DNA of 64,000 nucleotides from Actinobacillus delphinicola (lineage in GTDB: Bacteria; Pseudomonadota; Gammaproteobacteria; Enterobacterales; Pasteurellaceae): positions 1,302,001-1,366,000 of the forward strand of contig NZ_LR134510.1 of the NCBI RefSeq assembly GCF_900638385.1, read 5' to 3'. The notes under the pieces were generated by a model. It worked only from the letters and a program-made list of their open reading frames with translations. It searched no databases and was not told the origin of the DNA. This document shows, in pieces, positions 37,089-44,417 of this stretch; position 1 is the stretch's first letter, and every line of letters begins with the position of its first letter. Both the position numbers and the translations under genes were made by a program.

Positions 37089-37301
37089 TATTTATCACCT
37101 CATTTCTATCCATAACTATTTTGTAAAAAAAATGTTAAATTTGTGATGATTTTACGCTCATTAAAAAATCTTGCAATGTATAAAGCAGTATTTTTAATGC
37201 AACTTTTAAAGAATATAGGAAAAAAATAAAAGTAAACGAGTTGTTATACCGTTAATGGAATTTTTTAATGAATCGTCTAGGGAAGTGCTAAAAAGAAATT
37301 T

Positions 37302-37314
37302 TGAGAGGGGGATT
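37302..37314 (+). other. attL candidate of the satellite element
   Basis: TGAGAGGGGGATT is an exact 13-base copy of the 3' part of the tRNA-Ser gene (44207-44219). Flanking bases only partly match the tRNA, so the displaced tRNA end has decayed. It marks the left boundary of the island. Confidence 0.7.
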
Positions 37315-37369
37315 AGAATTCGATATGTAACTTATTGATTTATAGTGATGTTTTAAATTCGGTTTTTAA

Positions 37370-37397
37370 TTTCTACTACTAAATCTACTACTAAAAT
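37370..37397 (+). repeat. 28-base direct repeat, left copy (integrase arm-site candidate)
   Basis: TTTCTACTACTAAATC plus TACTACTAAAAT is repeated exactly at 44052-44079 near the other end. Internally it contains CTACTACTAAA twice. Its place beside both ends suggests integrase or AlpA/Xis arm-binding sites. Confidence 0.65.
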
Positions 37398-37848
37398 ATT
37401 TCGCTAGGCAAAAAATATACAATTATTTGAGCTGATTTAACAGTATTTTATAGTTATAAATATTTTTACTTTTTTATTTATTTTTACCCCGTTTACCCTT
37501 TCACTCACTTTTATAATTTAACTTATTGATTTGTATAAAGATAATTTAAGGGGCTATGTAGGGTAAATGGCAGGGGTATAGAGGTAAATAGCCCGTTGTG
37601 GCGTATGAATACTGATTCTATGGAGTTGGGGGAGTAGAATACGATCGTTTTTTATATCCTTTAATTTTAGCAATTCCTATTTTTGCTTTTTTTATAGTCG
37701 GCAAAATCGGCAAAATTTTATATTTCCTTTTTTTTATAGGATCGGAAAAATCGGAAAAATCAGGGGGCAAAAGAATAGCCACCACCAGTTATAGATTACA
37801 AATATAAAAAACCGCTAGCGGGTAACTAGCGGTTGTATAAGTTAAATA
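37398..37848. other. Gene-free left end of the element with replication-type repeats
   Basis: No coding frame is credible. It contains CCCGTTTACCCTTT (37488-37501), whose exact complement lies at 42591-42604, several GGGTAAAT/AGGTAAAT-like words (37555-37595), and an iteron-like array: TCGGCAAAA twice and TCGGAAAAA twice between about 37697 and 37762. These features fit a binding region for the element's helicase. Confidence 0.5.
37804..37834 (-). terminator. Terminator of the satellite operon
   Basis: AACCGCTAG/CTAGCGGTT stem with a T-run on the minus strand, 15 bases beyond the helicase stop. Confidence 0.88.
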
Positions 37849-39735
37849 TTAATCGTCCCACCTCAAGAATGTATCTTCTATATTGGAATAGTAAACATTG
37901 GTACGCTGTGTATTGTCAATTTTCCTTACCTTGATAGGCTGTTTACCTTGTAATTTAAAAGCATTGTCCACCTCGTTTAAGAATGATTGGCGGGATAGTG
38001 GTTTATTTAATCCATGCCGATCGCAGAAAAATAGATAAGCGGGATAGAGTGCCTCTTGTGCCTGTTGCCGACTTGGAATATTTCCACCACCGCACCCTCT
38101 AACACTAATCTTTAACCCTTTTACCTCATCAGTTGTCGTAAATTCTTCTGCGAATAAACGGATAGGATTAAGGCTATTCAAGATTTGTTTGATCTGCGGG
38201 TTATCTTGTTGTTTAAGTAGGCTACTATAAGCCTTTTGCTCATTATCTACGCCATTAAATATAGTAAGCAAATATCTGACAATATCGCTTAGTTCCGAGG
38301 CTATTTTATCTATTAGCGTACTATCTCGTTGAGAACGTTCTACGGCTTTCTCAAAGGTAATTAGCACCCTACGGCGTTCAATACCCCCGTTATTTTCTTT
38401 AAATCGCATAGGAGCATTATTAGCAATCAATAATACTGCTTTAGGCTCGTAGCTAAATGGTTTCTTGTATTTAGGGTTTACAGTAATAGTGCCTTTACCT
38501 GTAATTGCCCTTACAGTTGAGCCATCGCCATTATAAACGGGCTGATCTTCTGCGGTTAATAAACTCTTCCCTACGATACTTGCCGTAGCGTGTGCGTTTT
38601 TGTCTAAGTCTATTAAGTTAATTGCCGTATGGTTGTCCTTTCCCGCTAGTAGCTCACATACCTTTAAAAAGGTTGTTTTCCCTGTACCACCACGTCCTGT
38701 CAATTCAAAGAACATCTGCCAGTCATAGCGATTAACCAATACAACATAAAGCACGGATAATAGTAGCGTACGTCTTTCTTCGTTATCTTCTGCGATAAAA
38801 TCTAACCAGTTTAAGAATGTAGTAGGGGTGTTTTGTATTTCATTAATATTTATATCTAACCTTGACCTAAGGTTAAGGTTTGGATTGAAAGGTAATAGCT
38901 TACCCGTAGTTTTATCTAACACCCCATTTCTAAAACAAAGTACATCACTATTAGGCTCATTCATTATGTAAGCGTGATTATGTTCCTTTTCCGCTTTATA
39001 ACGTATTTCCTTAATGAGTAGCGACGCAAGCTCTTTTTGCTTATTAAGATTAGGTAATTCTATTCCATGGCTACGTAGAAAATTATAGATAACACTTTCC
39101 GCCTCATCAGTAATTTCTGCCCATATCCCCGTAGTTTTATCGTAGGAAAATAATTCATTATCTCTGCTTATTGCCATAGGCGGGGATTTAAGTAATATTT
39201 CCTCTGTCTTTTCTAAGCGGTTTAATTTCGCAAAATAAGCGGGATAATCCGCCTGTTTTTGTTTTTCTAAGGCATTGTGTGCCACCACCTCTGATAAAGC
39301 GTTATCGTTGCGTATACGGCTTATGCTTGGCATAAGATCAGTAGGAGTTATATTCTTAGATAGTAAGTTAGGTAAACTAAAAAGGCGTGCTAGTTTTACA
39401 TTAGTAGTTTCTGCTAGGCATTTTTCTAAAAGATATTGTTGTTCTTGGGTAATTGTTCCCGCTTGGTAAATATCAAATATTTCGTGTTTATCGGTTGCGA
39501 TAAGAGTGTTGGGTAATGCGTTGAGTTGCTGCTCATCTAAAATGATAGGTTTGTAATCAGGGGGAAAATCCCCCTCGCAATAATTGCCCATGATAATTTT
39601 ATTAAGGGTTGGGTCTTTATAGGTTTTCCACGCTCCCCACGCCTCATCACTATCCGCACCCGCAATAATTACTAGCGTACTATGTGGATCGTCTTTTTTA
39701 CGTATATCGTAATGCGGGGCTTTGAGTTTTCTCAT
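37849..39735 (-). CDS. Satellite replication helicase (D5/SF3, P4 alpha-like)
   Basis: A 628-residue protein. Residues about 190-300 form a D5_N-like region, and an SF3 helicase core follows with Walker A GRGGTGKTT (347-355), Walker B LLTAEDQP and sensor-type LLIANNAP plus RRRVLITF. The C-terminus looks like a winged-helix origin-binding part. The first 170 residues show none of the zinc-finger or DnaG-type primase motifs of P4 alpha, so the protein may lack primase activity and depend on a host or helper primase. Last gene of the operon, 10 bases after the preceding stop. Confidence 0.85.
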   Translation of the reverse strand: MRKLKAPHYDIRKKDDPHSTLVIIAGADSDEAWGAWKTYKDPTLNKIIMGNYCEGDFPPDYKPIILDEQQLNALPNTLIATDKHEIFDIYQAGTITQEQQYLLEKCLAETTNVKLARLFSLPNLLSKNITPTDLMPSISRIRNDNALSEVVAHNALEKQKQADYPAYFAKLNRLEKTEEILLKSPPMAISRDNELFSYDKTTGIWAEITDEAESVIYNFLRSHGIELPNLNKQKELASLLIKEIRYKAEKEHNHAYIMNEPNSDVLCFRNGVLDKTTGKLLPFNPNLNLRSRLDININEIQNTPTTFLNWLDFIAEDNEERRTLLLSVLYVVLVNRYDWQMFFELTGRGGTGKTTFLKVCELLAGKDNHTAINLIDLDKNAHATASIVGKSLLTAEDQPVYNGDGSTVRAITGKGTITVNPKYKKPFSYEPKAVLLIANNAPMRFKENNGGIERRRVLITFEKAVERSQRDSTLIDKIASELSDIVRYLLTIFNGVDNEQKAYSSLLKQQDNPQIKQILNSLNPIRLFAEEFTTTDEVKGLKISVRGCGGGNIPSRQQAQEALYPAYLFFCDRHGLNKPLSRQSFLNEVDNAFKLQGKQPIKVRKIDNTQRTNVYYSNIEDTFLRWDD

Positions 39736-39745
39736 CTAATCCCCC

Positions 39746-40036
39746 TTATTTTGATATATTCTCGTTTTGGGTTAAGCATTTGCCTTGTCCGCTTAACATA
39801 TTAATACGATCTACTTCCTCGCTCATTTTCTCTATATTATTTTTTAAAGCGTATAGCGTGGCTTGAATGCTCTCTGCGTAATATTCACTAAACCCATTTT
39901 CTTCAATATTAGCAGTGATTAAATCTAAAATGCCTTTTATACCTAGTAAATCTACGTACTGGTTGCTTGTCATTTTGCTAATTTCGTTGAAAAGATCGTA
40001 ACTTGATTTTGTGTTTAATTGTGTATTAATAGCCAT
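39746..40036 (-). CDS. Small helical satellite protein (unknown)
   Basis: 96 residues, mostly helical, acidic. The start at 40036 has GGGGAA upstream and is preferred over one 17 codons earlier. Its C-terminal half (YAESIQATLYALKNNIEKMSEEVDRIN) has the same pattern as the end of the neighbouring 77-residue protein, suggesting a duplicated pair. Function unknown. Confidence 0.6.
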   Translation of the reverse strand: MAINTQLNTKSSYDLFNEISKMTSNQYVDLLGIKGILDLITANIEENGFSEYYAESIQATLYALKNNIEKMSEEVDRINMLSGQGKCLTQNENISK

Positions 40037-40046
40037 GATGTTCCCC

Positions 40047-40280
40047 TTACTCTTTCTCAAGTGCTGTATTGATTTTGTTTGCGTCATCTTTCATTTTTTC
40101 CAGCGTATAGTAAAGCCCACCGAGAACATCAATAATTGGCTCGGTCGGATGTAAACTTTGTTGGCATAGGATAAGGGTTGCTTTAATACTTTCCATTTGG
40201 CAAGTAAGATCAAAGACAACGTTCTCTAGTTCTACAATGTCTTGTACAGAAAGGGTGATAGGTTTAAGTGTATTTTTCAT
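40047..40280 (-). CDS. Small helical satellite protein (unknown)
   Basis: 77 residues with two predicted helices (ENVVFDLTCQMESIKATLILCQQSL and LGGLYYTLEKMKDDANKINTALEKE). Its ATG overlaps the Icd-like stop (ATGA), so it is translationally coupled. Similar heptad layout to the next gene. Function unknown. Confidence 0.6.
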   Translation of the reverse strand: MKNTLKPITLSVQDIVELENVVFDLTCQMESIKATLILCQQSLHPTEPIIDVLGGLYYTLEKMKDDANKINTALEKE

Positions 40281-40624
40281 GCTGATAGCTCCATTTTAAT
40301 TTTTAGATTAGATGAAGTTACCGCTAAACTTTCCAGGTGTTGGGCGGTAACACTTAACGGGCTGGAAAACCGTCTAAAATGGAAAACGGCAAAGGGCGAA
40401 CCTTTCCCATTAAGTGCCACCATAGAAAAGATACTAGATAGATCTAGCCTATTGATTTGGGGTTCAGATATAAAAAAACACGCTAATGGCGTGTTATCTG
40501 CCATTTTAAAAAACGAGTTTCCAGGCTCGGTCCTAAATAAGACGTTTAGAATTCTTACATCTTTGTATAAAAATGTAAATATATTTTGTTTTAGTTTGGG
40601 TTTATTTGATTTAGATATAATCAT
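40277..40624 (-). CDS. Icd/Ash-like phage protein
   Basis: 115 residues. The C-terminal half (SSIFSMVALNGKGSPFAVFHFRRFSSPLSVTAQHLESLAVTSS) matches the pattern of Icd-like/Phage_ASH proteins found in P1, P4 and related satellites, some of which interfere with host division. The segment NTPLACFF is encoded by a terminator-like hairpin, as is common in this family. ATG 40624 has GGAG upstream and is preferred over TTG 40651. The stop overlaps the next start, supporting this frame over the overlapping open frame on the other strand. Confidence 0.7.
   Translation of the reverse strand: MIISKSNKPKLKQNIFTFLYKDVRILNVLFRTEPGNSFFKMADNTPLACFFISEPQINRLDLSSIFSMVALNGKGSPFAVFHFRRFSSPLSVTAQHLESLAVTSSNLKIKMELSA
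40472..40495 (-). terminator. Terminator-like hairpin inside the Icd-like gene
   Basis: AACACGC/GCGTGTT stem (loop CATTA) followed by seven Ts on the minus strand. It could end transcription early unless ribosomes or anti-terminating conditions intervene, as in P4/P1 immunity systems. Confidence 0.6.
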
Positions 40625-40705
40625 GTTTATTATACTCCGTAGGGAAAGCAACCTTTATCGGTTAGGGTAGATCTGTTATACTTTCCCCTGTATTAGATTG
40701 ATTTG

Positions 40706-41014
40706 TTAGTAAAATTTTGAAAGGGTACTCTCATGGATTGGAGTGCCTTTTCTTTTTGCTGTAAGTTGGTTTGAATAGCGTAAAACCTTGCTAGCGTCCT
40801 CTTTGTTGCCTATCGCATAACGGGTATAGCGTGAACCAGTTATGCCCTCTACGGTCGTCCTTTGTAACGATATGCCTAATAGTTGTTCAATCCTATTTGC
40901 CTCATTGCGACCATTTAAAAAATGATAAGCCTTTATAATATCGCCCTCTGTGATTCCGTGTGGGTAATCCAGTAAAAGGCGTGCTACACATTCTTTGCGT
41001 GTCATTTTCCGCAT
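40706..41014 (-). CDS. Satellite hypothetical protein, possible DNA-binding
   Basis: 102 residues. N-terminal MTRKECVARLLLDYPHGITEGDIIKAYHFLNGRNEANRIEQLLGI looks like a winged-helix fold (helix, turn, helix, then basic strands IHE and a KRKG loop). Similar proteins accompany AlpA in satellite elements. GGGGAA precedes the start. Function unproven. Confidence 0.6.
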   Translation of the reverse strand: MRKMTRKECVARLLLDYPHGITEGDIIKAYHFLNGRNEANRIEQLLGISLQRTTVEGITGSRYTRYAIGNKEDASKVLRYSNQLTAKRKGTPIHESTLSKFY

Positions 41015-41023
41015 ATTTTCCCC

Positions 41024-41221
41024 TTAATTAGATTGTTTACCTTTTGCTAAAAATGCTTTGATGTCGCTTTCATAAAAACGGGTAGAAAAGCCAATCTTGA
41101 TGCGTTTTAAAAGTCCTTGCTTAACCATGCGGTCAATCTTACTTCTTGAGCCAAAGCCCATTGCCTCAAGTTCTTTAATGCTTAATAAACGATTTGATGT
41201 GGTTACTGTGATAGTCATCAT
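41024..41221 (-). CDS. AlpA-family transcriptional regulator/excisionase
   Basis: 65 residues with a MerR-type helix-turn-helix: RLLSIKELEAMGFGSRSKIDRMVKQGLLKRIKIGFSTRFYESDIKAFL. AlpA proteins turn on integrase or excision functions in P4-like elements and replace the repressor role in Gram-negative PICIs. AAGGAA lies just before the start. Confidence 0.85.
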   Translation of the reverse strand: MMTITVTTSNRLLSIKELEAMGFGSRSKIDRMVKQGLLKRIKIGFSTRFYESDIKAFLAKGKQSN

Positions 41222-41358
41222 AATTCCTTATATAGTGGGTTAATTTAATAAAGTTTGCCCTTGTTTGGGTTGGTTAGGATTATGATGAGGAAAGGGAATA
41301 AAAAAAATCTATATATACCAAAATTCAGTACATATAGATTTTTAAAAGAATAGATAGG

Positions 41359-42291
41359 CTATTTTAATTGGTTAGCGTCTGCGAATACATTATTTAAATT
41401 ACTTTCACTAAAACCTATATATCCTCTATATAGATCAGATAAATAGGTTTCTAATTCGGATTGATTTTTAAATAACCCCTTTTCTTTGTCGCACAGTGTA
41501 TCTTTTAACGCTTTTATGATATTCAGGTAACTTTTTTTTGATTTAGGTGCCAGTACTTTATTAGCCTCATTTAATTGCTCTTTAAGTTCTAAATTTACCT
41601 TTTCAAGTTCAGCTATCCTAGATGTTAGCGTGGCAATCTCTTTAGTACATGTATCATCTATATTTGTATTGGCTACATTTACATCAGGCAATGGCGTGGT
41701 AATGGTATCAGGTAATTCCACTCCTAGTGCCTGTTCGATATCTTCTCTAAAATAGTAGTGGCTAGATAATTTTTCTTCTAGATCTTTAATGGTATCTAAT
41801 TTTTCTTCATGTGCTAACCAATAGCAGTTAGTAGTTAAATCTTTCAGTTTTAGCAGTAACTCACTTACATCAGAAAATAAAAAGTACTCATTAGGAGCGG
41901 TTTCATCATCAATAAGAAGTTTTATAAATTCGAGCATATTTTCTTTAGAGGGCTTACATTTTAATCTATACCAAGCGTCCCACTCTTCTGTGGTAAAATT
42001 AAGACTAGCTTGATAATCTGATACTCTCCAAAAGTTATCGCTATACTCTGGCTTATCTAGTGTAAAGTCATAGAAATAATCAGTTGTATAACAAGGTACA
42101 AATGACAAGGATACAGTTCGTTTGAGATTTTCTATACTAATGTAATCTATTTTAGAAGTTGTAGCTAAAAGTAATACTTGATAAGGGGGAAGATTTTGAT
42201 TTTTTATAAAATTTGCTACATCTAAAACACTAACTATTTGATCCTTAAAATATCCCCTAATTTTCTGCTCTTTTTTTAGTTCATTTAACAT
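41359..42291 (-). CDS. Coiled-coil satellite protein (unknown)
   Basis: 310 residues. The middle (about 205-245, TLTSRIAELEKVNLELKEQLNEANKVL) is a coiled coil; the last 55 residues (KSYLNIIKALKDTL...FKNQSELETYLSDLYRGYIGFSESNLNNVFADANQL) resemble a C-terminal region found in many integrative-element hypotheticals, possibly DNA-binding. No signal peptide or membrane segment. It is the first gene after the structured RNA region. Function unknown. Confidence 0.65.
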   Translation of the reverse strand: MLNELKKEQKIRGYFKDQIVSVLDVANFIKNQNLPPYQVLLLATTSKIDYISIENLKRTVSLSFVPCYTTDYFYDFTLDKPEYSDNFWRVSDYQASLNFTTEEWDAWYRLKCKPSKENMLEFIKLLIDDETAPNEYFLFSDVSELLLKLKDLTTNCYWLAHEEKLDTIKDLEEKLSSHYYFREDIEQALGVELPDTITTPLPDVNVANTNIDDTCTKEIATLTSRIAELEKVNLELKEQLNEANKVLAPKSKKSYLNIIKALKDTLCDKEKGLFKNQSELETYLSDLYRGYIGFSESNLNNVFADANQLK

Positions 42292-42309
42292 AAACGCCCC
42301 TATACGTTG

Positions 42310-42392
42310 CCCTATTTAGATGGGAGAACGGCAAAGATAAAATAGGGTTTATCTCTTTCAGCTTGGTTAATTACGCCACGCCTAGCCGTTCT
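42310..42392. ncRNA. C4-antisense-RNA-like structured region
   Basis: Contains nested inverted repeats: AGAACGGC (42325-42332) with GCCGTTCT (42385-42392), and AGATAAA with TTTATCT inside; CCCTATTT (42310-42317) can alternatively pair with AAATAGGG (42340-42347). The string TTACGCCACGCCTAGCC recalls the conserved part of phage C4/P4 CI immunity RNAs as I remember it. The presence of an Icd-like gene with an internal hairpin in the same element supports this. The strand is uncertain. Confidence 0.45.
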
Positions 42393-42512
42393 TATTGTGT
42401 ATACCTTTCCATTCTATCAAAGTGATCTTGATTTACAACGTATTAGGTGAATTTTCATCCTCGGATTTTTTTCCGAGTGTATCGCATGGCTGATCTATTT
42501 TTTATATACCCT

Positions 42513-42612
42513 TTATATTCCCCGTTACCCCTTATTTAACCCTTTTTATTTTTATATATATTTCAATTAGATATATATTAAATAAGGGTAAAAGGGTAAA
42601 CGGGTTATAAAA
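42513..42612. repeat. AT-rich inverted repeat, origin candidate
   Basis: CCCCGTTACCCCTTATTTAA on the left is mirrored by AATAAGGGTAAAAGGGTAAACGGG on the right around an AT-only centre. AAAGGGTAAACGGG (42591-42604) is the exact complement of 37488-37501 at the other end of the element. This resembles a replication origin recognised by the element's helicase. Confidence 0.5.
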
Positions 42613-42645
42613 ATTAAAAAAATAAATATAAAATGAATAGACAAA

Positions 42646-42670
42646 TAAAAACCGCCATATATCGGCGGTT
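42646..42670 (-). terminator. Terminator of the integrase gene
   Basis: AACCGCC/GGCGGTT stem, T-run on the minus strand, 15 bases after the integrase stop. Confidence 0.85.
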
Positions 42671-42685
42671 GGTGGAGTTTATAGA

Positions 42686-43981
42686 TTAAGCGGTTTTATG
42701 AAGAACAGTTAGATGACTTTGTGGAACAGTGTGATTGGAACACTCATCTAAAAAGTCCGTCCAGTGTTGGAGCATATTCCTACGAGCGGGTAAGTATTCA
42801 GCATGATTATAAGCTAGACGGATAGGGTCTTTATTTACGTGCGATAAAGCAAGTTCTATTAAGTCGCTATCATATTTACGTAAACCGTCTTTTGTCCTTT
42901 GCTCATTAAGCCATGTACTGCCAATGGAGCGTAATCCGTGTGCTGTTTGTTTACTTTTATAAAAGCCGTTATTTAATCGCCTTAGTGCCTTATTTGCGGT
43001 TTCACTCGAACAGGGCTTATTTGGATTGCCACGGAGCGGGAACAAATAAGGACTGTGCTTTGTATTGTTTGCTTTTATTTCTGCCAACAACGCCCGCATT
43101 TGGCGTGTAAGCGGGACTTTGTGAATTCTTCCTAGCTTACTATCTTTGTTACCTTTCAGAACGTAATAGCTCCATATTCCCGCTTTTTCGTCTATATCAC
43201 TAAATTTAGCCTGTGCGGTTTCATTTGGTCGGGATAGGGTAAATAGTTGCCATAAAATTAGATAAATAGTTTGGCGGTCTAGTACAGATAAAAATAAATG
43301 CTTAAAGAATTGTGGTAACTCATCATAATGGATACATGGCTGATGTGTCGGCTTTGGCGTATCAAACATTTCCCCGACCTTTAGCAGATTATTTTGCTCT
43401 AGCAAGCCCATATTGACCGCATAATTCATTATGCTATTCATGCGTTGAATAACCCGTTTTATCGTATCGAGCTTGCCCTCTTGCTTTAATGGCTGTAAGG
43501 CTTTGATAACGTGTGTAGATTTGATCTTTTCTATGGGGACATCTTTGAATATAGGCAGTAAATGTTTGGTGATTTGTTGGTGGGCTTGTTTTGCTGTACG
43601 TTCGCCAAAATCCTTTTTAGACTTACGCCACTCAAACCAATCTTCTGCGACCTTGGCAAAGGTGTTTTGATTTTGTAATAAGCGAAGTTCTTGTTGTTCT
43701 TGCTCATATTCCTGTGGATCAATATTTTGGGCAAGTAGCCCTCTGTATTCATCTTTAATTTGGCGTGCTTGTGATAGCGATATAGTCGGGTAATTGCCGA
43801 TCGTTTTTTGTGTACGCTTTTTAGTGAGGGGTTTGTAGTAGTTAAATATCCATATCTTAGAAAAATTGCCGTCTACTTTTCTTCGTACTCTAAGTTGTAA
43901 GCCTTGACCATCGTTTAATACACAATCTTGATTGATCTTCTTTATTTCCGTATCAGTGAGTGATTTACTACAACGAGCCAT
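42686..43981 (-). CDS. int: Tyrosine integrase of the satellite (P4 type)
   Basis: A 431-residue phage-type recombinase: N-terminal DUF4102-like arm-binding part (LTDTEIKKI...DGQGLQLRV...IGNYPTISLSQAR), SAM-like core-binding domain and catalytic domain with Arg (LSRPNETAQA), HGLRS, SHVNKD and the nucleophile Tyr in AYNHAEYLPARR. It faces away from tRNA-Ser, its target, 220 bases off. Confidence 0.95.
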   Translation of the reverse strand: MARCSKSLTDTEIKKINQDCVLNDGQGLQLRVRRKVDGNFSKIWIFNYYKPLTKKRTQKTIGNYPTISLSQARQIKDEYRGLLAQNIDPQEYEQEQQELRLLQNQNTFAKVAEDWFEWRKSKKDFGERTAKQAHQQITKHLLPIFKDVPIEKIKSTHVIKALQPLKQEGKLDTIKRVIQRMNSIMNYAVNMGLLEQNNLLKVGEMFDTPKPTHQPCIHYDELPQFFKHLFLSVLDRQTIYLILWQLFTLSRPNETAQAKFSDIDEKAGIWSYYVLKGNKDSKLGRIHKVPLTRQMRALLAEIKANNTKHSPYLFPLRGNPNKPCSSETANKALRRLNNGFYKSKQTAHGLRSIGSTWLNEQRTKDGLRKYDSDLIELALSHVNKDPIRLAYNHAEYLPARRNMLQHWTDFLDECSNHTVPQSHLTVLHKTA

Positions 43982-44051
43982 TTATACCCCCTATTCAGTA
44001 TAAAAATGAGTTCTACTACTAAAAATTTACATTTTCTTAGTAGTAGGCAAT

Positions 44052-44079
44052 TTTCTACTACTAAATCTACTACTAAAAT
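44052..44079 (+). repeat. 28-base direct repeat, right copy, with extra CTACTACTAAA motifs
   Basis: Exact copy of 37370-37397. A third, shorter CTACTACTAAAAA lies at about 44013-44025 and an inverted TTAGTAGTAG at about 44037-44046. The cluster lies between the integrase start and attR, typical of arm-type binding sites. Confidence 0.65.
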
Positions 44080-44200
44080 CTTGGGTTACAGTGTAGCAGT
44101 TTGATTTAAGTTAAAGCAATAGGGAATACATTAGAGGCTTTATTTACAAGGGTTTTTTAAGTGCTTTGATTTAAGTTGAGTTTGTTTGATTTGAGTATAG

Positions 44201-44290
44201 TGGCGGTGAGAGGGGGATTCGAACCCCCGATGCGCTTTCGCACATACACGCTTTCCAGGCGTGCTCCTTCAACCACTCGGACATCTCACC
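44201..44290 (-). tRNA. tRNA-Ser(GGA)
   Basis: A 90-base tRNA with encoded CCA (44201-44203), acceptor GGTGAGA/TCTCACC, a long variable arm typical of class II tRNAs, T-arm GGTTCGAATCC and anticodon loop CTGGAAA (anticodon GGA). It is transcribed toward the satellite element and its 3' part is the integration site. Confidence 0.95.
44207..44219 (+). other. attR of the satellite element within tRNA-Ser
   Basis: TGAGAGGGGGATT, covering the acceptor/T-arm end of tRNA-Ser, matches 37302-37314 exactly. The incoming element restores the 3' end so the tRNA stays functional. Confidence 0.72.
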
Positions 44291-44417
44291 GAAAAAGAAT
44301 AGGCGCAAAATATAAGGGTTTCTTTGATGAGCGTCAAGCAAATTTTTTTGAAAAGGGCTAATTTTTTTGAAAAAAAGGAGTAAAATAGCCATTTTTTTGT
44401 AGTGGAGTATTAATTTT

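Larger units (their letters stand above)
37302..44219. mobile_element. Integrated P4/PICI-like satellite at tRNA-Ser
   Basis: About 6.9 kb bounded by 13-base direct repeats, the right one inside tRNA-Ser(GGA). All genes point left, away from the tRNA: integrase, structured RNA, coiled-coil protein, AlpA-type regulator, small DNA-binding candidate, Icd/Ash-like protein, two small helical proteins and a D5/SF3 helicase. This order (int, alpA, rep) is that of Gram-negative phage-inducible islands and P4-like satellites. No capsid, terminase, portal or obvious cargo gene is present, so it is either minimal or reduced. Confidence 0.85.

Noticed and set aside
40242-40670. 142-codon open frame on the plus strand inside the satellite
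   Set aside because: It lies opposite the Icd-like gene, whose C-terminal family pattern and ATGA coupling to the next gene favour the minus strand.
42322-42392. A second tRNA-like gene upstream of the coiled-coil gene
   Set aside because: The folded region has no cloverleaf, T-loop or acceptor stem; it fits an immunity-type RNA better.
44012-44079. Phase-variation tract of CTACTACTA repeats before the integrase gene
   Set aside because: The units are interrupted and repeated exactly at the far end of the element, which fits recombinase arm sites better.
37302-44219. CRISPR array or toxin-antitoxin pair within the island
   Set aside because: The direct repeats are only two long copies far apart with no spacer periodicity, and no small gene pair shows a known toxin or antitoxin motif.
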